Below, piece by piece: positions 25,140-34,192 of a stretch of DNA of 52,682 nucleotides. The DNA is from an uncultured Lentisphaerota bacterium (lineage in GTDB: Bacteria; Verrucomicrobiota; Kiritimatiellia; RFP12; UBA1067): assembly GCA_946413265.1 (NCBI GenBank), contig CAMKJU010000018.1, forward strand, positions 1 to 52,682, given 5' to 3'. The notes below the pieces were generated by a model, which saw nothing but the letters and a program-made list of their open reading frames with translations, ran no database searches and had not been told where the DNA came from. Within the stretch, counting starts at the first letter, position 1; each line of letters begins with the position of its first letter. A program made the translations under genes and the position numbers.

Positions 25140-27281
25140 ATGAAAATGGCAACGTTCACATCGCACGCATCATATCTCGCATCCCTCATCCTGATCGCCG
25201 CGTCGCCGGCGTTCGCAGCGCCTGATCCGACAGTGGCCGCAGACGCCATGGCGGACGCGCTGCGGCAGCGTCTCACGGAGGCGAACGACATGCGCCTGCA
25301 CGCGCTCATAGTGGGTCCGGCGGGAGAGGGCGTGGCGCTGGTCGGACCCAACGCGGAGCGCGCGACGGCCGTGCGGCGCGGCAGCAGGCTCGCGCAGACC
25401 GTGGACGGACTGAAGGTGGACGTGTCCATCAAGGCCGTCACGCCGCTGGGTGTGGAGCTGGCCACGTCCAGCGGACGCTCGGGCGTATTTCTGCCCGGCT
25501 TGTTCACGCCGCTTGCAACGCCCACCAACCCGCCACCAGAATTCCTCTCCTACCTCGAAAGCGAGAAGGTACCGATCGGCGGTCTGATGCGCCTCGTATC
25601 CGACCAGGCGGGCGTCAACATATCCGTCTCAGACGCCGCGTCGAAGAAGACCGTATCTATCTTCCTGCGCAACGTCACCGCCGACGCCGCCGTGGAGGAG
25701 ATCTGCCGCGCGACGGGACTCTGGTTCCGCCGCGAACCGAACGGCAGCGTGATACGCATCATGACGATGGACGAGTACTCCGACAACCTCAACACCTTCC
25801 GCGAGGAATCCACCGAGATGTTCACGCTCCTCTATCCGAACGTCATCGAGGTGGCGAGCGTCATCTACGGACTCTACCCCGACCGCACCCTCATCTCGCT
25901 CGGCGAGGAGGAGTTCGACGAGGACGACGAATACGACCTCTCGCGCCGCTTCCGCCGTTTCCGCGTGCTGGACGACAACGGCGGCTCGCAGTTCATGTCG
26001 CTCGAGGCCCCGCAAACGACCAGCACCGGCTCGCGCTCGGGCAGCGGGAACTTCTCCTTCTCGCGCGGCGGCGCCACCTCGCGCCTCACGCAGTGGGACC
26101 AGCTGCGCCAGCGCAACCGACAGCGCAACAGGCTCGGCGGCGACCAGGTCCCGCTCGGCGCCGACGACGCCCGCCTCATGGAGGGGGCCTACCGCAATGG
26201 TAACACGAACCTGCTCGACAGCGTACGCGCCCAGGCCACATCCGCCACGGCAAACATCTTCGTCTCCCTCTCCCGCAAGAACAACATGCTCGTTGTCCGC
26301 ACGAGCGACGTGCGGGTTATGGACGAAATCCGCGGCCTCGTGAAGAAGCTCGACGTTCCCACGCCGATGGTGCTCATGGAGGTGAAGGTGCTGGAAATCG
26401 ACGTGGACGACAACTACGAGGCAACGTTCAAGTATTCCTTCAACCGTGGCACGCACGTGGTCGGACACAACGGCGGCACGTCCGACGCCGCAAACATCTT
26501 CGCCGACGTCCTCCAGGCAAGCCAGGCCTCATACGACCCCACATTCACGTTCAGGGTCATCGCCGACAACATCTCCGCGCAGATACAGCTCCTGCAGCAG
26601 GACGGCAAGGTCAGGACGCTTGCCACTCCCACGCTGCTCGTCGCGAACAACGAGGTGTCGCGTATCTTCAGCGGAAAGGAATACCCGCTCGTCAGCGGCT
26701 GGACGCGAGGTGACACTGTCGTTTCCGACAGCGGCATCGTACAGGGGAACATGACCGTGCAGATCACGAAGGAAGACGTTGGCACGATGCTCCTCATCAC
26801 GCCGAACATCAACGCGGACAAGACCGTGACGCTCCGCCTCCTTCAGGAGAACAGCGAGGTGAGCCCCGCGAAAGTGGACGTTCCGGTGGACGGCGGTACC
26901 GGTGCGTCAAAGGCCATCGAGTACGTCGAGTCACGCTCGCTCGCCGGTACGTTCGTCGCGAAGGACGGCATGACGATCATGGCGGGCGGGCTCGTGAAGG
27001 AGACTGAAGGCGAAACCTACTGGCGCACGCCCGTTCTTGGTTCAATTCCCCTTCTCGGATGGCTCTTCCGCGGTACGGAGAAGGTCAAGAAGCGCACGGA
27101 ACTCATCGTCCTCATCAAACCGCACGTCATCCTCACGCCGATGGAAGGCGGCAAGATTTCCTCCGAGCTGATGAAGGCACTCTCCGCCCATCCGGCCGCA
27201 GACGGACGCGATTCCATGGGCGTCCATAAGCCCGTCAAAGAGCACAACGTCACAAACGACGTAAAAAACATGACAAATTGA
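25140..27281 (+). CDS. gspD: Secretin GspD/PilQ
   Basis: A 713-residue outer-membrane channel protein. After a signal peptide (residues 1-28) comes a pilus-type N-terminal domain, then an N0/STN-like domain at about 140-210 (VPIGGLMRLVSDQAGVNISV). N1/N2-like repeats are separated by a long Ser/Arg-rich low-complexity insert (about 280-345). The secretin domain (about 430-680) ends in VPLLGWLF-type and LIVLIKPHVI motifs. GAGGAAA precedes the start. It forms the exit pore for the secretion machine whose platform is GspF; the tail SELMKALSAHPAADGRD might be the pilotin-contact region. Confidence 0.94.
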   Translation: MKMATFTSHASYLASLILIAASPAFAAPDPTVAADAMADALRQRLTEANDMRLHALIVGPAGEGVALVGPNAERATAVRRGSRLAQTVDGLKVDVSIKAVTPLGVELATSSGRSGVFLPGLFTPLATPTNPPPEFLSYLESEKVPIGGLMRLVSDQAGVNISVSDAASKKTVSIFLRNVTADAAVEEICRATGLWFRREPNGSVIRIMTMDEYSDNLNTFREESTEMFTLLYPNVIEVASVIYGLYPDRTLISLGEEEFDEDDEYDLSRRFRRFRVLDDNGGSQFMSLEAPQTTSTGSRSGSGNFSFSRGGATSRLTQWDQLRQRNRQRNRLGGDQVPLGADDARLMEGAYRNGNTNLLDSVRAQATSATANIFVSLSRKNNMLVVRTSDVRVMDEIRGLVKKLDVPTPMVLMEVKVLEIDVDDNYEATFKYSFNRGTHVVGHNGGTSDAANIFADVLQASQASYDPTFTFRVIADNISAQIQLLQQDGKVRTLATPTLLVANNEVSRIFSGKEYPLVSGWTRGDTVVSDSGIVQGNMTVQITKEDVGTMLLITPNINADKTVTLRLLQENSEVSPAKVDVPVDGGTGASKAIEYVESRSLAGTFVAKDGMTIMAGGLVKETEGETYWRTPVLGSIPLLGWLFRGTEKVKKRTELIVLIKPHVILTPMEGGKISSELMKALSAHPAADGRDSMGVHKPVKEHNVTNDVKNMTN

Positions 27282-27366
27282 AAACCCTACCTCAGTTTTT
27301 AGTGTGAACCACCAGCCGCAACAAATCGTTTAATCAAGTAATGAGAGAAGTTAAGGAATCAAAAGT

Positions 27367-28350
27367 ATGAAAAAAGCATTCACGTTAATAGAACTACTCA
27401 TGGTGATCGCGTTGATCGCCATCGTCTCCACGTTGGCCGTAAGCAAGCTCGGCGGCGTACGCGAGGTGTCCGCGCGCAAGGTGTCGCTCGCCAACCAGAA
27501 GGCCGTGGAACGTGCGGTGGAGGCATACCTCGTGAACGGCGGACGTCTGAACAGGCTAGACTCGCTCCTCTACGCGGGCGACGGCGGCGCCCCGCTCACA
27601 GGCGGCACCGAGGGCGACTTCGACTTCACCGCCATCTCAACGGCGGAGTCCCGCAACGGGCTCTACCTCGGGCCGAGCGACGACGAGTCCGCACGCATCG
27701 AGCAGAATAGCGGCATCACGCCCGACCTTCAAAAGATTCTCTGCCTCTACACGCTCAACCGCGCACAGGCCGAGGCACTGAACACGCGCCTCGGGCTCCG
27801 GCACGTAATGGCGGCGACAGCATACGCGGACGCGGCGCAGACGGCGTTTCCGAGCCTGCACTACGACAAGGACCGCGTCTACGGCGACGGCACGGTACCC
27901 AACGCCTCCGACGGACTCGACCCGAACGCATCGTTCTGCGTGGCCACACTCGTGACGAATTCCATGCGCTTTGTGGCCATCAACCCGATGACCGACCTTG
28001 GCCGCACTGTTTACCAGGCCTGCGGACAGGAGCTGATGAACACAAAGAGCTGGGGCGAGACCTACACCGAGAGCGAGGTCCGCGCAGAGGTGGCGGCGAA
28101 AGGCGGTCCGCTGCTCGCGTTCGGTCTCGGCGACGCCGCGTCCATCATCGGCAAGTCGGACGCCGGACTTGAAGACGCGCCGTACGCGACATTTGTCCAG
28201 AAGCGCTACTACTCGCGCTACATCCTCCTCTTCCGTCTCAAGACGATTGGAGCAGGCTCCGTCTCGCAGGTTATCCCCGAATTCGCGGGCGTGATAGACT
28301 GCGAAGGTAACACCGTGCGTGCAGCCCAGCACGTCATCAAGCGTATGTAA
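27367..28350 (+). CDS. Long type II pseudopilin, paralogue 1
   Basis: A 327-residue protein with a class III signal: KKA/FTLIELLMVIALIAIVS, with Glu at +5 and a hydrophobic helix. Alanine replaces the usual glycine at -1. The body is more than twice the length of a normal GspG (about 140). The C-terminal half shares a domain with the next gene: a CLYTLNRAQAEAL element, LVTNSMRFVAINPM, LLAFGLGD and finally YYSRYILLFR...FAGVIDCEGNT. It probably assembles into the pseudopilus driven by GspF. It lies 85 bases after gspD and 37 before its paralogue. Confidence 0.85.
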   Translation: MKKAFTLIELLMVIALIAIVSTLAVSKLGGVREVSARKVSLANQKAVERAVEAYLVNGGRLNRLDSLLYAGDGGAPLTGGTEGDFDFTAISTAESRNGLYLGPSDDESARIEQNSGITPDLQKILCLYTLNRAQAEALNTRLGLRHVMAATAYADAAQTAFPSLHYDKDRVYGDGTVPNASDGLDPNASFCVATLVTNSMRFVAINPMTDLGRTVYQACGQELMNTKSWGETYTESEVRAEVAAKGGPLLAFGLGDAASIIGKSDAGLEDAPYATFVQKRYYSRYILLFRLKTIGAGSVSQVIPEFAGVIDCEGNTVRAAQHVIKRM

Positions 28351-28387
28351 AACCAGAGCACCACGCGCAAAATAAAGGAACCATACA

Positions 28388-29461
28388 ATGAAAATAAGAT
28401 CAAAGTCTGGCTTCACGCTTATTGAGCTGATTCTCGTCGTGGCTATCATCGCGATCATCTCTGTGATCGCCATCGGCAAGTTCACGGATCTCCGGAAGAC
28501 ATCGGCAAGGCGGACGAACGTCGCGAACATCAAGAACATCACGCGCACGATCAACACCGAGATCGCGCGGCTTGAGGGTGACTCGCAAAAGGGAATGTTC
28601 GCGTACGCGGAATCGCTCATCGACTCCGCCATGGGCGGCGGCGATCCGCGTGGCGCGGAGGGTACGTACTACGTACGGGACTCGTGGTACGACGCGGGCG
28701 GCGGCGTGATCCCCGGCATCTACTGCGGGATCAAGACAACAACGACCGTCAACAACGCGGCGGGCGTGGGAACCGGTGCAATCGCCGCGATATCGGACGC
28801 CCACGAGCAGAACGTGGGTCTGGAATCTCTGGCGCAGGCCACTACGTCGCGCGGCACCACCACTCCGGCCAAACTCTGCATCTACTACCTCACCGAGAGC
28901 GATGTCGCCGCACTCAAGGAAGCGGGCGTGAGCATCGTCTCGCGCCACAACTATTCAAACGGGCAGGCAACGCAAGTCCTCAACTGGAACGCCAGCACCT
29001 ACTACACGCAGATGGGACTCCACTCGACGGGCGGCGGCCCCGGACACAGGGCGGACCTTTCCGCATGCTATCCCGTGGTTCTCACGAACGGCTCGGCCGT
29101 GGCAATCTTGAACCCTGCGGCCTGCGAGACGATCTACCGTGACCTCGGGCTCGACTATGCCTCCACATACAACGTGGACGGACTTGACCCGAACGACCCC
29201 TCCACGTACTATTCGAAGGGCATCTGCTGCAAACTTTATGCGTTCGGACTTGGCCGCGACTGCGAGACGACGACGAAGTTCTTCGAGAACGCGCCGCGTT
29301 GCCCCACGCTCGACAAGACGCATTACCGCAACTACATCCTGCTCTTCAAGCAGAACACCGGTCTCGGCAACAGCGGCTCCGGCATTTCGTTCGCCGGCGT
29401 CATCGACCCTGCCGGCAACACCGCGAAGCAGGCGCAGTACGAAGCAGACTGGGCTTCTTGA
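28388..29461 (+). CDS. Long type II pseudopilin, paralogue 2
   Basis: A 357-residue protein with a standard prepilin signal: SKSG/FTLIELILVVAIIAIIS. It shares with paralogue 1 the elements LCIYYLTESDVAAL, PVVLTNGSAVAILNP, LYAFGLGRD and HYRNYILLFKQ...FAGVIDPAGNT near the C-terminus, so the two genes are a divergent tandem duplication. Extra cysteines (ICCKLY, RCPTL) might form disulfides outside the membrane. The last 62 bases overlap the end of the convergent uxuA gene. Confidence 0.85.
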   Translation: MKIRSKSGFTLIELILVVAIIAIISVIAIGKFTDLRKTSARRTNVANIKNITRTINTEIARLEGDSQKGMFAYAESLIDSAMGGGDPRGAEGTYYVRDSWYDAGGGVIPGIYCGIKTTTTVNNAAGVGTGAIAAISDAHEQNVGLESLAQATTSRGTTTPAKLCIYYLTESDVAALKEAGVSIVSRHNYSNGQATQVLNWNASTYYTQMGLHSTGGGPGHRADLSACYPVVLTNGSAVAILNPAACETIYRDLGLDYASTYNVDGLDPNDPSTYYSKGICCKLYAFGLGRDCETTTKFFENAPRCPTLDKTHYRNYILLFKQNTGLGNSGSGISFAGVIDPAGNTAKQAQYEADWAS

Positions 29462-30617
29462 GCAAGTACTTGAGCCCGGCCCCGAGTCCGCGCAGCTCGG
29501 AAATACCGATCAGACGTCCGCCATACGAATAGCCGTAGTAGCATGTGCGGCCCTTGTCGATGTCGAGCATGCGCCCGTGGTCGGGACGCAGGACAATCTC
29601 CTTGCCGCGCCGCCGCTCTTCCTTCAGGAGCTCGAGCATCAGCGCGGGCATGTCCGTGTTGCCGAACAGATGCGAATCGCTTTCGCGGAACACGCCCGGT
29701 TCGGAATGGATCAGGTTGCGGAAGTGACAGAAGTGAATGCGGTCGTGGAACTCGCGGAAGATCTTCACGGCGTCGTTCTTCAGGTTCGCGCCAAGAGAAC
29801 CCGTGCAGAGCGTCACGCCCACATGCAGCGACGGGCACGCCCGCGCCATTGCGCGGATATCCGCCGCTGAGGAAAGAATCCGAGGCAGTCCCAAGATCGG
29901 GAACGGCGGATCGTCCGGATGGATCGCCATGTCGATGCCCGTCTCCTCCAGAACGGGCGTGATCTCATTGAGGAAGTCGTAGAGGTGCTGCTTGAGCGTG
30001 GTGCCACCGATACCGGCGTATTCCGCCAGCTCGTGGCGCAGCCCATCGGGCGTTGCGTCGTCCGTCGTGCCGGGCAGGCCTAGAAGAAGCGCGTGCGTGA
30101 TGCGCTTCTTATCCTTTTCGGACGCCTTCGCCCACACCTTTTTCGCACGCGCGCGGGTGGCGGCGTCGTAGTCCTTCTCCAGCCCCGGACGCTTCAGCAC
30201 GAACATCTCGAACGCGCAGACCTCGTACTGGTCGTAGGCAAGCGTGACCGAACCGTCTGGCAGGACCACGTGAAGGTCCGTCCGCGCCCAATCATGCACC
30301 GGCATGAAGTTGTAGCACACCACCTTCACGCCGCACTTCGCGAGATTACGGAGGTTCTTCTTGTAGTTCTCCACGTACTTTCGCCAGTTGCCCGTGCGCT
30401 TTTTGACATCCTCGTGCACGGGCACGGACTCCACCACGCTCCATGTCATGCCGTTGTCGCGGCACGCCTTCGCCGTTTCGCGGATGCGCGCGAGCGGCCA
30501 CACCGCGCCAACGGGCTGCTCGTAGAGCGACGTTACCACATCCGTCACGCCCGCCTGGCGGATTTCCTGAAGAGAAATCGCGTCAGAAGGTCCGAACCAT
30601 CTCCACCCTGTTTTCAT
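29400..30617 (-). CDS. uxuA: Mannonate dehydratase
   Basis: A 405-residue enzyme that converts D-mannonate to 2-keto-3-deoxygluconate in glucuronate breakdown. Conserved stretches include WRWFGPSDAISLQEIRQAG, SVPVHEDVKKRTG, YNFMPVHDWARTD, MAIHPDDPPFPILGLPRI and FRNLIHSEPGVFRESDSHL, with the metal-binding His, Cys and Asp residues. The family is normally about 390-395 residues. The last dozen or so residues (LLRTAPASRCCRQGR) come from sequence overlapping the convergent pseudopilin gene. It is the last gene of the sugar locus, 20 bases after the GH106 gene. Confidence 0.95.
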   Translation of the reverse strand: MKTGWRWFGPSDAISLQEIRQAGVTDVVTSLYEQPVGAVWPLARIRETAKACRDNGMTWSVVESVPVHEDVKKRTGNWRKYVENYKKNLRNLAKCGVKVVCYNFMPVHDWARTDLHVVLPDGSVTLAYDQYEVCAFEMFVLKRPGLEKDYDAATRARAKKVWAKASEKDKKRITHALLLGLPGTTDDATPDGLRHELAEYAGIGGTTLKQHLYDFLNEITPVLEETGIDMAIHPDDPPFPILGLPRILSSAADIRAMARACPSLHVGVTLCTGSLGANLKNDAVKIFREFHDRIHFCHFRNLIHSEPGVFRESDSHLFGNTDMPALMLELLKEERRRGKEIVLRPDHGRMLDIDKGRTCYYGYSYGGRLIGISELRGLGAGLKYLLKKPSLLRTAPASRCCRQGR

Positions 30618-30637
30618 CGAGGCTGCCTCCTATGTAA

Positions 30638-33600
30638 TTATTTAAGCTGCTGTCCACCAAAACTAATAACAACAGGACCAATCAGTCCCGACGGCTCATT
30701 CTCGACCGTCGTGCGGTAGCGCGTGGGAATCGTCTGGTAGTGGTTGTTGAGCGTGTTGTAGACGGTCACCTTGAGCGTGTTCTTGCCCTCCTTGAACCCG
30801 TCGATTTCGACGCGCCACGGCGGACAGCACAGCACCTTCTCCGCGCCGCCGTTCACCGACACGCCGCAGCACGCGCCCACGCGCCCGAGGTCGAGCGTTG
30901 CTGTCGCCGCAGCCTGCTCCTTCGTGAGCGTAAAGGTCTTCTCATAGACGGCCCCGCCCGAGTAGAAGCGGAGGCCGTCCGCAATCAGCGCCCAGTTGCC
31001 GAGCGCGATCTTGCCCTTCCCGCACGTGAGGCGCATCGGCTCCGTGAACGCCGCGCCGCCGATGAAGCCCGGCTCGTGCGCGACCTTGAGCGTGAGCGCG
31101 GCCACGCCCGCGTTCGCCAGTCTCGGCTTGACGCGATAGACCTTCTCCCCCTTGCTGTTGTACGCTTGCTGTCCCGATGACCTACCATTCTTGCTGTTGT
31201 ACGCTTGCTGTCTCACCAGCGTCACCTCGGCATCTGCGCCGGCGATGTTGGCGGAAAGCAACGTCCCGCGGAGCGTAATCTCGATCGCCTCGCACGCGGG
31301 CGGCAGCGTGGCCGTGTACACGCCCTCCTTCACCTTGCCGCCGAACGGATCGAACGGCAATACCGCCGGGTCGTTGTACCAGCACATCGAAAGCGGCACC
31401 TTCGACGGCTCGCTCTTGACGTCCGTGCGCATCATCACGAGCGCGGCGCGTCCGAACTTCTCGTAACTCACGGATAGTTCGTGGTAACCCGCCGCAAGCG
31501 CGACCTCCTCGCCCACCTTGCACGCCTTGCCGTCAAGCGTAAGGGACTTCGGTTCCACGCCGTGCGAAACAGGTTTCGCCTTGCAGGCGCAGGGCGCATA
31601 GACGAAGGTCTTGTACGCCGCACCGGGCTTCGCGCCACGCGACGGCGCAACGTCGTAGAGCCTCATGTTGTACGGCCCCAGCACGAAGAAGTCGTCGCCC
31701 ACGACGCCATTCAAACCATGGTGCCAGTTCTGGAAACCCGGCTTGCCTTCCACGCCCTCGCGCCATGAGAAAATGTAAAATGGAAAGTGTAAAGTGTAAA
31801 GTGAAGAAGAGCTGTCGGCATTGGAAACATCCATGAACTGCGGGCCGAATCCGACCGTCATCTCGGCTGGGAGGTTCAGCGTCTCCGCGCCCACCATCTT
31901 CACGCGGCGGATCTCCGCGCCGATGTAGCGCTCGCGCACGGGCAGACGGAAGTCGCCCCATTTGTTGTCGAGCGTGGGCTTGAGCGTGAAGTCCCATTCG
32001 CCGCCGAGGGTAAGGGCGTCGGAAGAAGCGGCAAGAGTGCCGCTTCCCCGAGGGTCTGCGCTTCGGGGAAGCGACGCTCTCGTCGCTTCCGGCGCGAACA
32101 CAACGAGTCGCGGCGCGCCGTCGCCCGCGATCTTCACCGTCGTCGTGCCGTCGGCGTTGTGCCTGAAGTCCGCGATCGCCTTCTGCGTGCCGTCCCAGGG
32201 GTTCCACAGCTCAGGCGTGCCCGTGGCGCGGAACGTACAGTCGCCCGTCTCCTTCAGATCGCAAATAAAGTACACGTCGTAGCCGCCCACGCGACGGTGG
32301 AGCGCCTTGGCCTCGCCGGGCGCGCGGAAATCGGGCGTGCCGACGGAGTCGGCAATCGCCTTCAGCTGCTCGGCGGAGGGCTTGGCCGGCATCCTGCTGT
32401 TGTACGCTTGCTGTCCATCCGCGCGGCGGTTACAGGGGGACTGCCCCACCAGTTCCGCGACGAGCGCGTCGATCTTCGCCTTCTCCGTGTGCGGGGCGTC
32501 GGTGAACTGGGGCTTTGCGCCGAGGACGACCACCTTGCCGCCCGCGCGCTTGAACGCAACGAGCTTCTCGAGCGACGCCCGCTTGATCGCGATCATGTCC
32601 GGCACGACAACCATCCGGTACGCCTCACCTGCCACACTTAAAACTACCTTATCGCTACCTGCTTCTACATGTTCTTCATGTTCTACATGGACATTTTCAT
32701 TCCCCGCACCTACATGGAATTTTCCACCCTTGACCGTCGCCCGGGCAAGCGAATCGGCGTCGATGAAGTCGACGTCTGTCTGCGCCTCGGTCACAAGACG
32801 GCGCACGATGTCGTGGGCCACGCCCACGGAAACATTGCCCCTGTTCCTGTTGTAGACGCACGGTTCGAGTGGGTTCACCACCGCCACGTCGCACACATGG
32901 ACGCCCTGGCTGAGCACGTAGCTCAGACGCTCAAAGTACTTGAGGAACGTCTTCATGTACGTCCAGTACGGCATGCGGAAATGGTAGCACGGCGGCGCCC
33001 ACTCCCACCAGCCGCCGTAGGTGGAATAATAGAGACCATGGAGGTTGAGGAGGTTCGAGCCGTAGAGGTAATTGTGGCAGGTGGAATCGAAGATCGTCGT
33101 CGTGGAAGCCTGCCAGCCCTGCGAGTGGTAGCCCTCGAGCCACACGCGCGGACGGTTGTAGAGGTGCGCGATGGATGAGCCGACCTTGTTCTTGATGATA
33201 TCGGCGGAGCGTCCGGGCGTGTCGAATCCGGGTGCGGTGAAGTACTTCATCACGCGCATGTAGTCGATGTAATTGTTCATCGGATGGCGTCCGCGAGTCG
33301 CCTGGTCGCAGCCGTAGATGAGGCCGCGGCTCGCGTGCCAGTCGTAGATCGGCTTGTAGTAGCGCTCGCAGACAAGGGCGCTCATCACGTCGTTCATGTC
33401 AAGGCGCACCTTGGCGGTGTCGGGACCGTGATCGCCGAAGAGCGCGGGCAGCATCGGCTCGAGGTCGTAGCCCTTCCGCTTCTTGAACTCGGCGGGCAGG
33501 TCATCCGACCACAGCCAGAGGATGCCGCGCGTGAGGACCAGCTCGTCCTGGAAGAAGTAGTTGAGCCCGCCGCGCAGATGTTCCGGAACCTTCTCCATGA

Positions 33601-34171
33601 AGGGATTGAAGAAGCGCTCCACCACGCGCTTGCCCGATTCGGGATGGAGCGGGTTGTACGTGCGCGGAACCTTGCGCTTGACGATCTTCCCGTTAACGTA
33701 CGAAAGCTCGGTCGCGTACATTTCAGGCGTGCTGATCTTGAGCTTGCGCCAGAGGTTCTCCGCATCCGGGAAGTCGAGCGTGTAGTTGGAAAGCGAGATG
33801 CCCATGCCGCGCTTTCCGCATTCCTGCGCGGCAAAGGAGAAGAAGTCCCACCACTCGTCGGTGAAGAGCGCCGGGGTGGAGTCCTGCGTCGGCCACGCCC
33901 CCGAACGGTAGTGCGAGTAGTTCACCTGCACGCCGGCGATGCCAGCCTTGTGGATTTCCTCGATCTGGTAGAGCAGGCGTTCCTTGTTGAGCGGTTCGCG
34001 TCCGCTCCACCACCAGAACGGCACCTCGCCGTAGCCGGGTGGCGGCGCCTTGAAATCGGAGCGGATTGTCTTCGCCGCGACCTCACCGGGCTGAGGAAAC
34101 CCCAGTCCTCCCGCCACGCATGCGGCAAACGGCACGGCGGCAATCAAGGTCAGGTAAAAGGGATTTTTCAT
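30638..34171 (-). CDS. GH106-like alpha-L-rhamnosidase, exported, with many repeat insertions
   Basis: A 1177-residue exported enzyme with an N-terminal signal ending in FAAC, so it may be a lipoprotein. The catalytic region begins EVPFWWWSGREPLNKERLL and QIEEIHKAGIAGVQVNY, typical of GH106, followed by NYFFQDELVLTRGILWLWSD and WLEGYHSQGWQ. C-terminal beta domains carry ITLRGTLL and VSVNGG-type carbohydrate-module features. It likely removes terminal rhamnose from plant or algal polysaccharide. The gene is studded with in-frame short repeats (31151-31212, 31768-31807, 32042-32088, 32395-32415, 32663-32689), none of which breaks the frame. It is preceded by the SSS symporter gene and followed by uxuA. 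Confidence 0.85.
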   Translation of the reverse strand: MKNPFYLTLIAAVPFAACVAGGLGFPQPGEVAAKTIRSDFKAPPPGYGEVPFWWWSGREPLNKERLLYQIEEIHKAGIAGVQVNYSHYRSGAWPTQDSTPALFTDEWWDFFSFAAQECGKRGMGISLSNYTLDFPDAENLWRKLKISTPEMYATELSYVNGKIVKRKVPRTYNPLHPESGKRVVERFFNPFMEKVPEHLRGGLNYFFQDELVLTRGILWLWSDDLPAEFKKRKGYDLEPMLPALFGDHGPDTAKVRLDMNDVMSALVCERYYKPIYDWHASRGLIYGCDQATRGRHPMNNYIDYMRVMKYFTAPGFDTPGRSADIIKNKVGSSIAHLYNRPRVWLEGYHSQGWQASTTTIFDSTCHNYLYGSNLLNLHGLYYSTYGGWWEWAPPCYHFRMPYWTYMKTFLKYFERLSYVLSQGVHVCDVAVVNPLEPCVYNRNRGNVSVGVAHDIVRRLVTEAQTDVDFIDADSLARATVKGGKFHVGAGNENVHVEHEEHVEAGSDKVVLSVAGEAYRMVVVPDMIAIKRASLEKLVAFKRAGGKVVVLGAKPQFTDAPHTEKAKIDALVAELVGQSPCNRRADGQQAYNSRMPAKPSAEQLKAIADSVGTPDFRAPGEAKALHRRVGGYDVYFICDLKETGDCTFRATGTPELWNPWDGTQKAIADFRHNADGTTTVKIAGDGAPRLVVFAPEATRASLPRSADPRGSGTLAASSDALTLGGEWDFTLKPTLDNKWGDFRLPVRERYIGAEIRRVKMVGAETLNLPAEMTVGFGPQFMDVSNADSSSSLYTLHFPFYIFSWREGVEGKPGFQNWHHGLNGVVGDDFFVLGPYNMRLYDVAPSRGAKPGAAYKTFVYAPCACKAKPVSHGVEPKSLTLDGKACKVGEEVALAAGYHELSVSYEKFGRAALVMMRTDVKSEPSKVPLSMCWYNDPAVLPFDPFGGKVKEGVYTATLPPACEAIEITLRGTLLSANIAGADAEVTLVRQQAYNSKNGRSSGQQAYNSKGEKVYRVKPRLANAGVAALTLKVAHEPGFIGGAAFTEPMRLTCGKGKIALGNWALIADGLRFYSGGAVYEKTFTLTKEQAAATATLDLGRVGACCGVSVNGGAEKVLCCPPWRVEIDGFKEGKNTLKVTVYNTLNNHYQTIPTRYRTTVENEPSGLIGPVVISFGGQQLK
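31151..31212. repeat. Two copies of a 21-bp word encoding QQAYNS, inside GH106
   Basis: TGCTGTTGTACGCTTGCTGTC plus flanking C/T occurs at 31151-31173 and 31190-31212. A third copy is at 32395-32415. All three are in the same reading frame and give QQAYNS with variable neighbours. The copies are identical at the DNA level, which implies recent spread or conversion. Confidence 0.8.
31768..31807. repeat. Heptamer tandem repeat inside GH106
   Basis: Read on the minus strand: CACTTTA, CACTTTA, CACTTTC, CATTTTA, CATTTTC. It encodes about 12 residues (SLYTLHFPFYIF) between VGFGPQFMDVSNADSSS and SWREGVEGK. The unit type matches the proS repeat. Confidence 0.75.
32042..32088. repeat. Double-hairpin palindromic element in frame in GH106
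   Basis: GCTTCCCCG (32042-32050) pairs with CGGGGAAGC (32064-32072), and AAGCGACG (32069-32076) pairs with CGTCGCTT (32081-32088). It encodes RASLPRSADPRGSGTLA in a linker before the second half of the protein. The design resembles the aroB element: two adjacent hairpins that leave the frame open. Confidence 0.7.
32395..32415. repeat. Third copy of the 21-bp QQAYNS word
   Basis: TGCTGTTGTACGCTTGCTGTC again, in the GH106 frame, about 1.2 kb from the other two copies. It encodes DGQQAYNSR next to a loop following the LVAELVGQSP segment. Confidence 0.75.
32663..32689. repeat. Nonamer tandem repeat inside GH106
   Basis: Three 9-base units TTCTACATG, TTCTTCATG, TTCTACATG encode a His/Glu/Val run (HVEHEEHVEAG) in a surface-like segment before VVLSVAGEAYRMVVVPD. 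Confidence 0.7.
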
Positions 34172-34192
34172 AAGCAGTCTCCGTTATATGTT

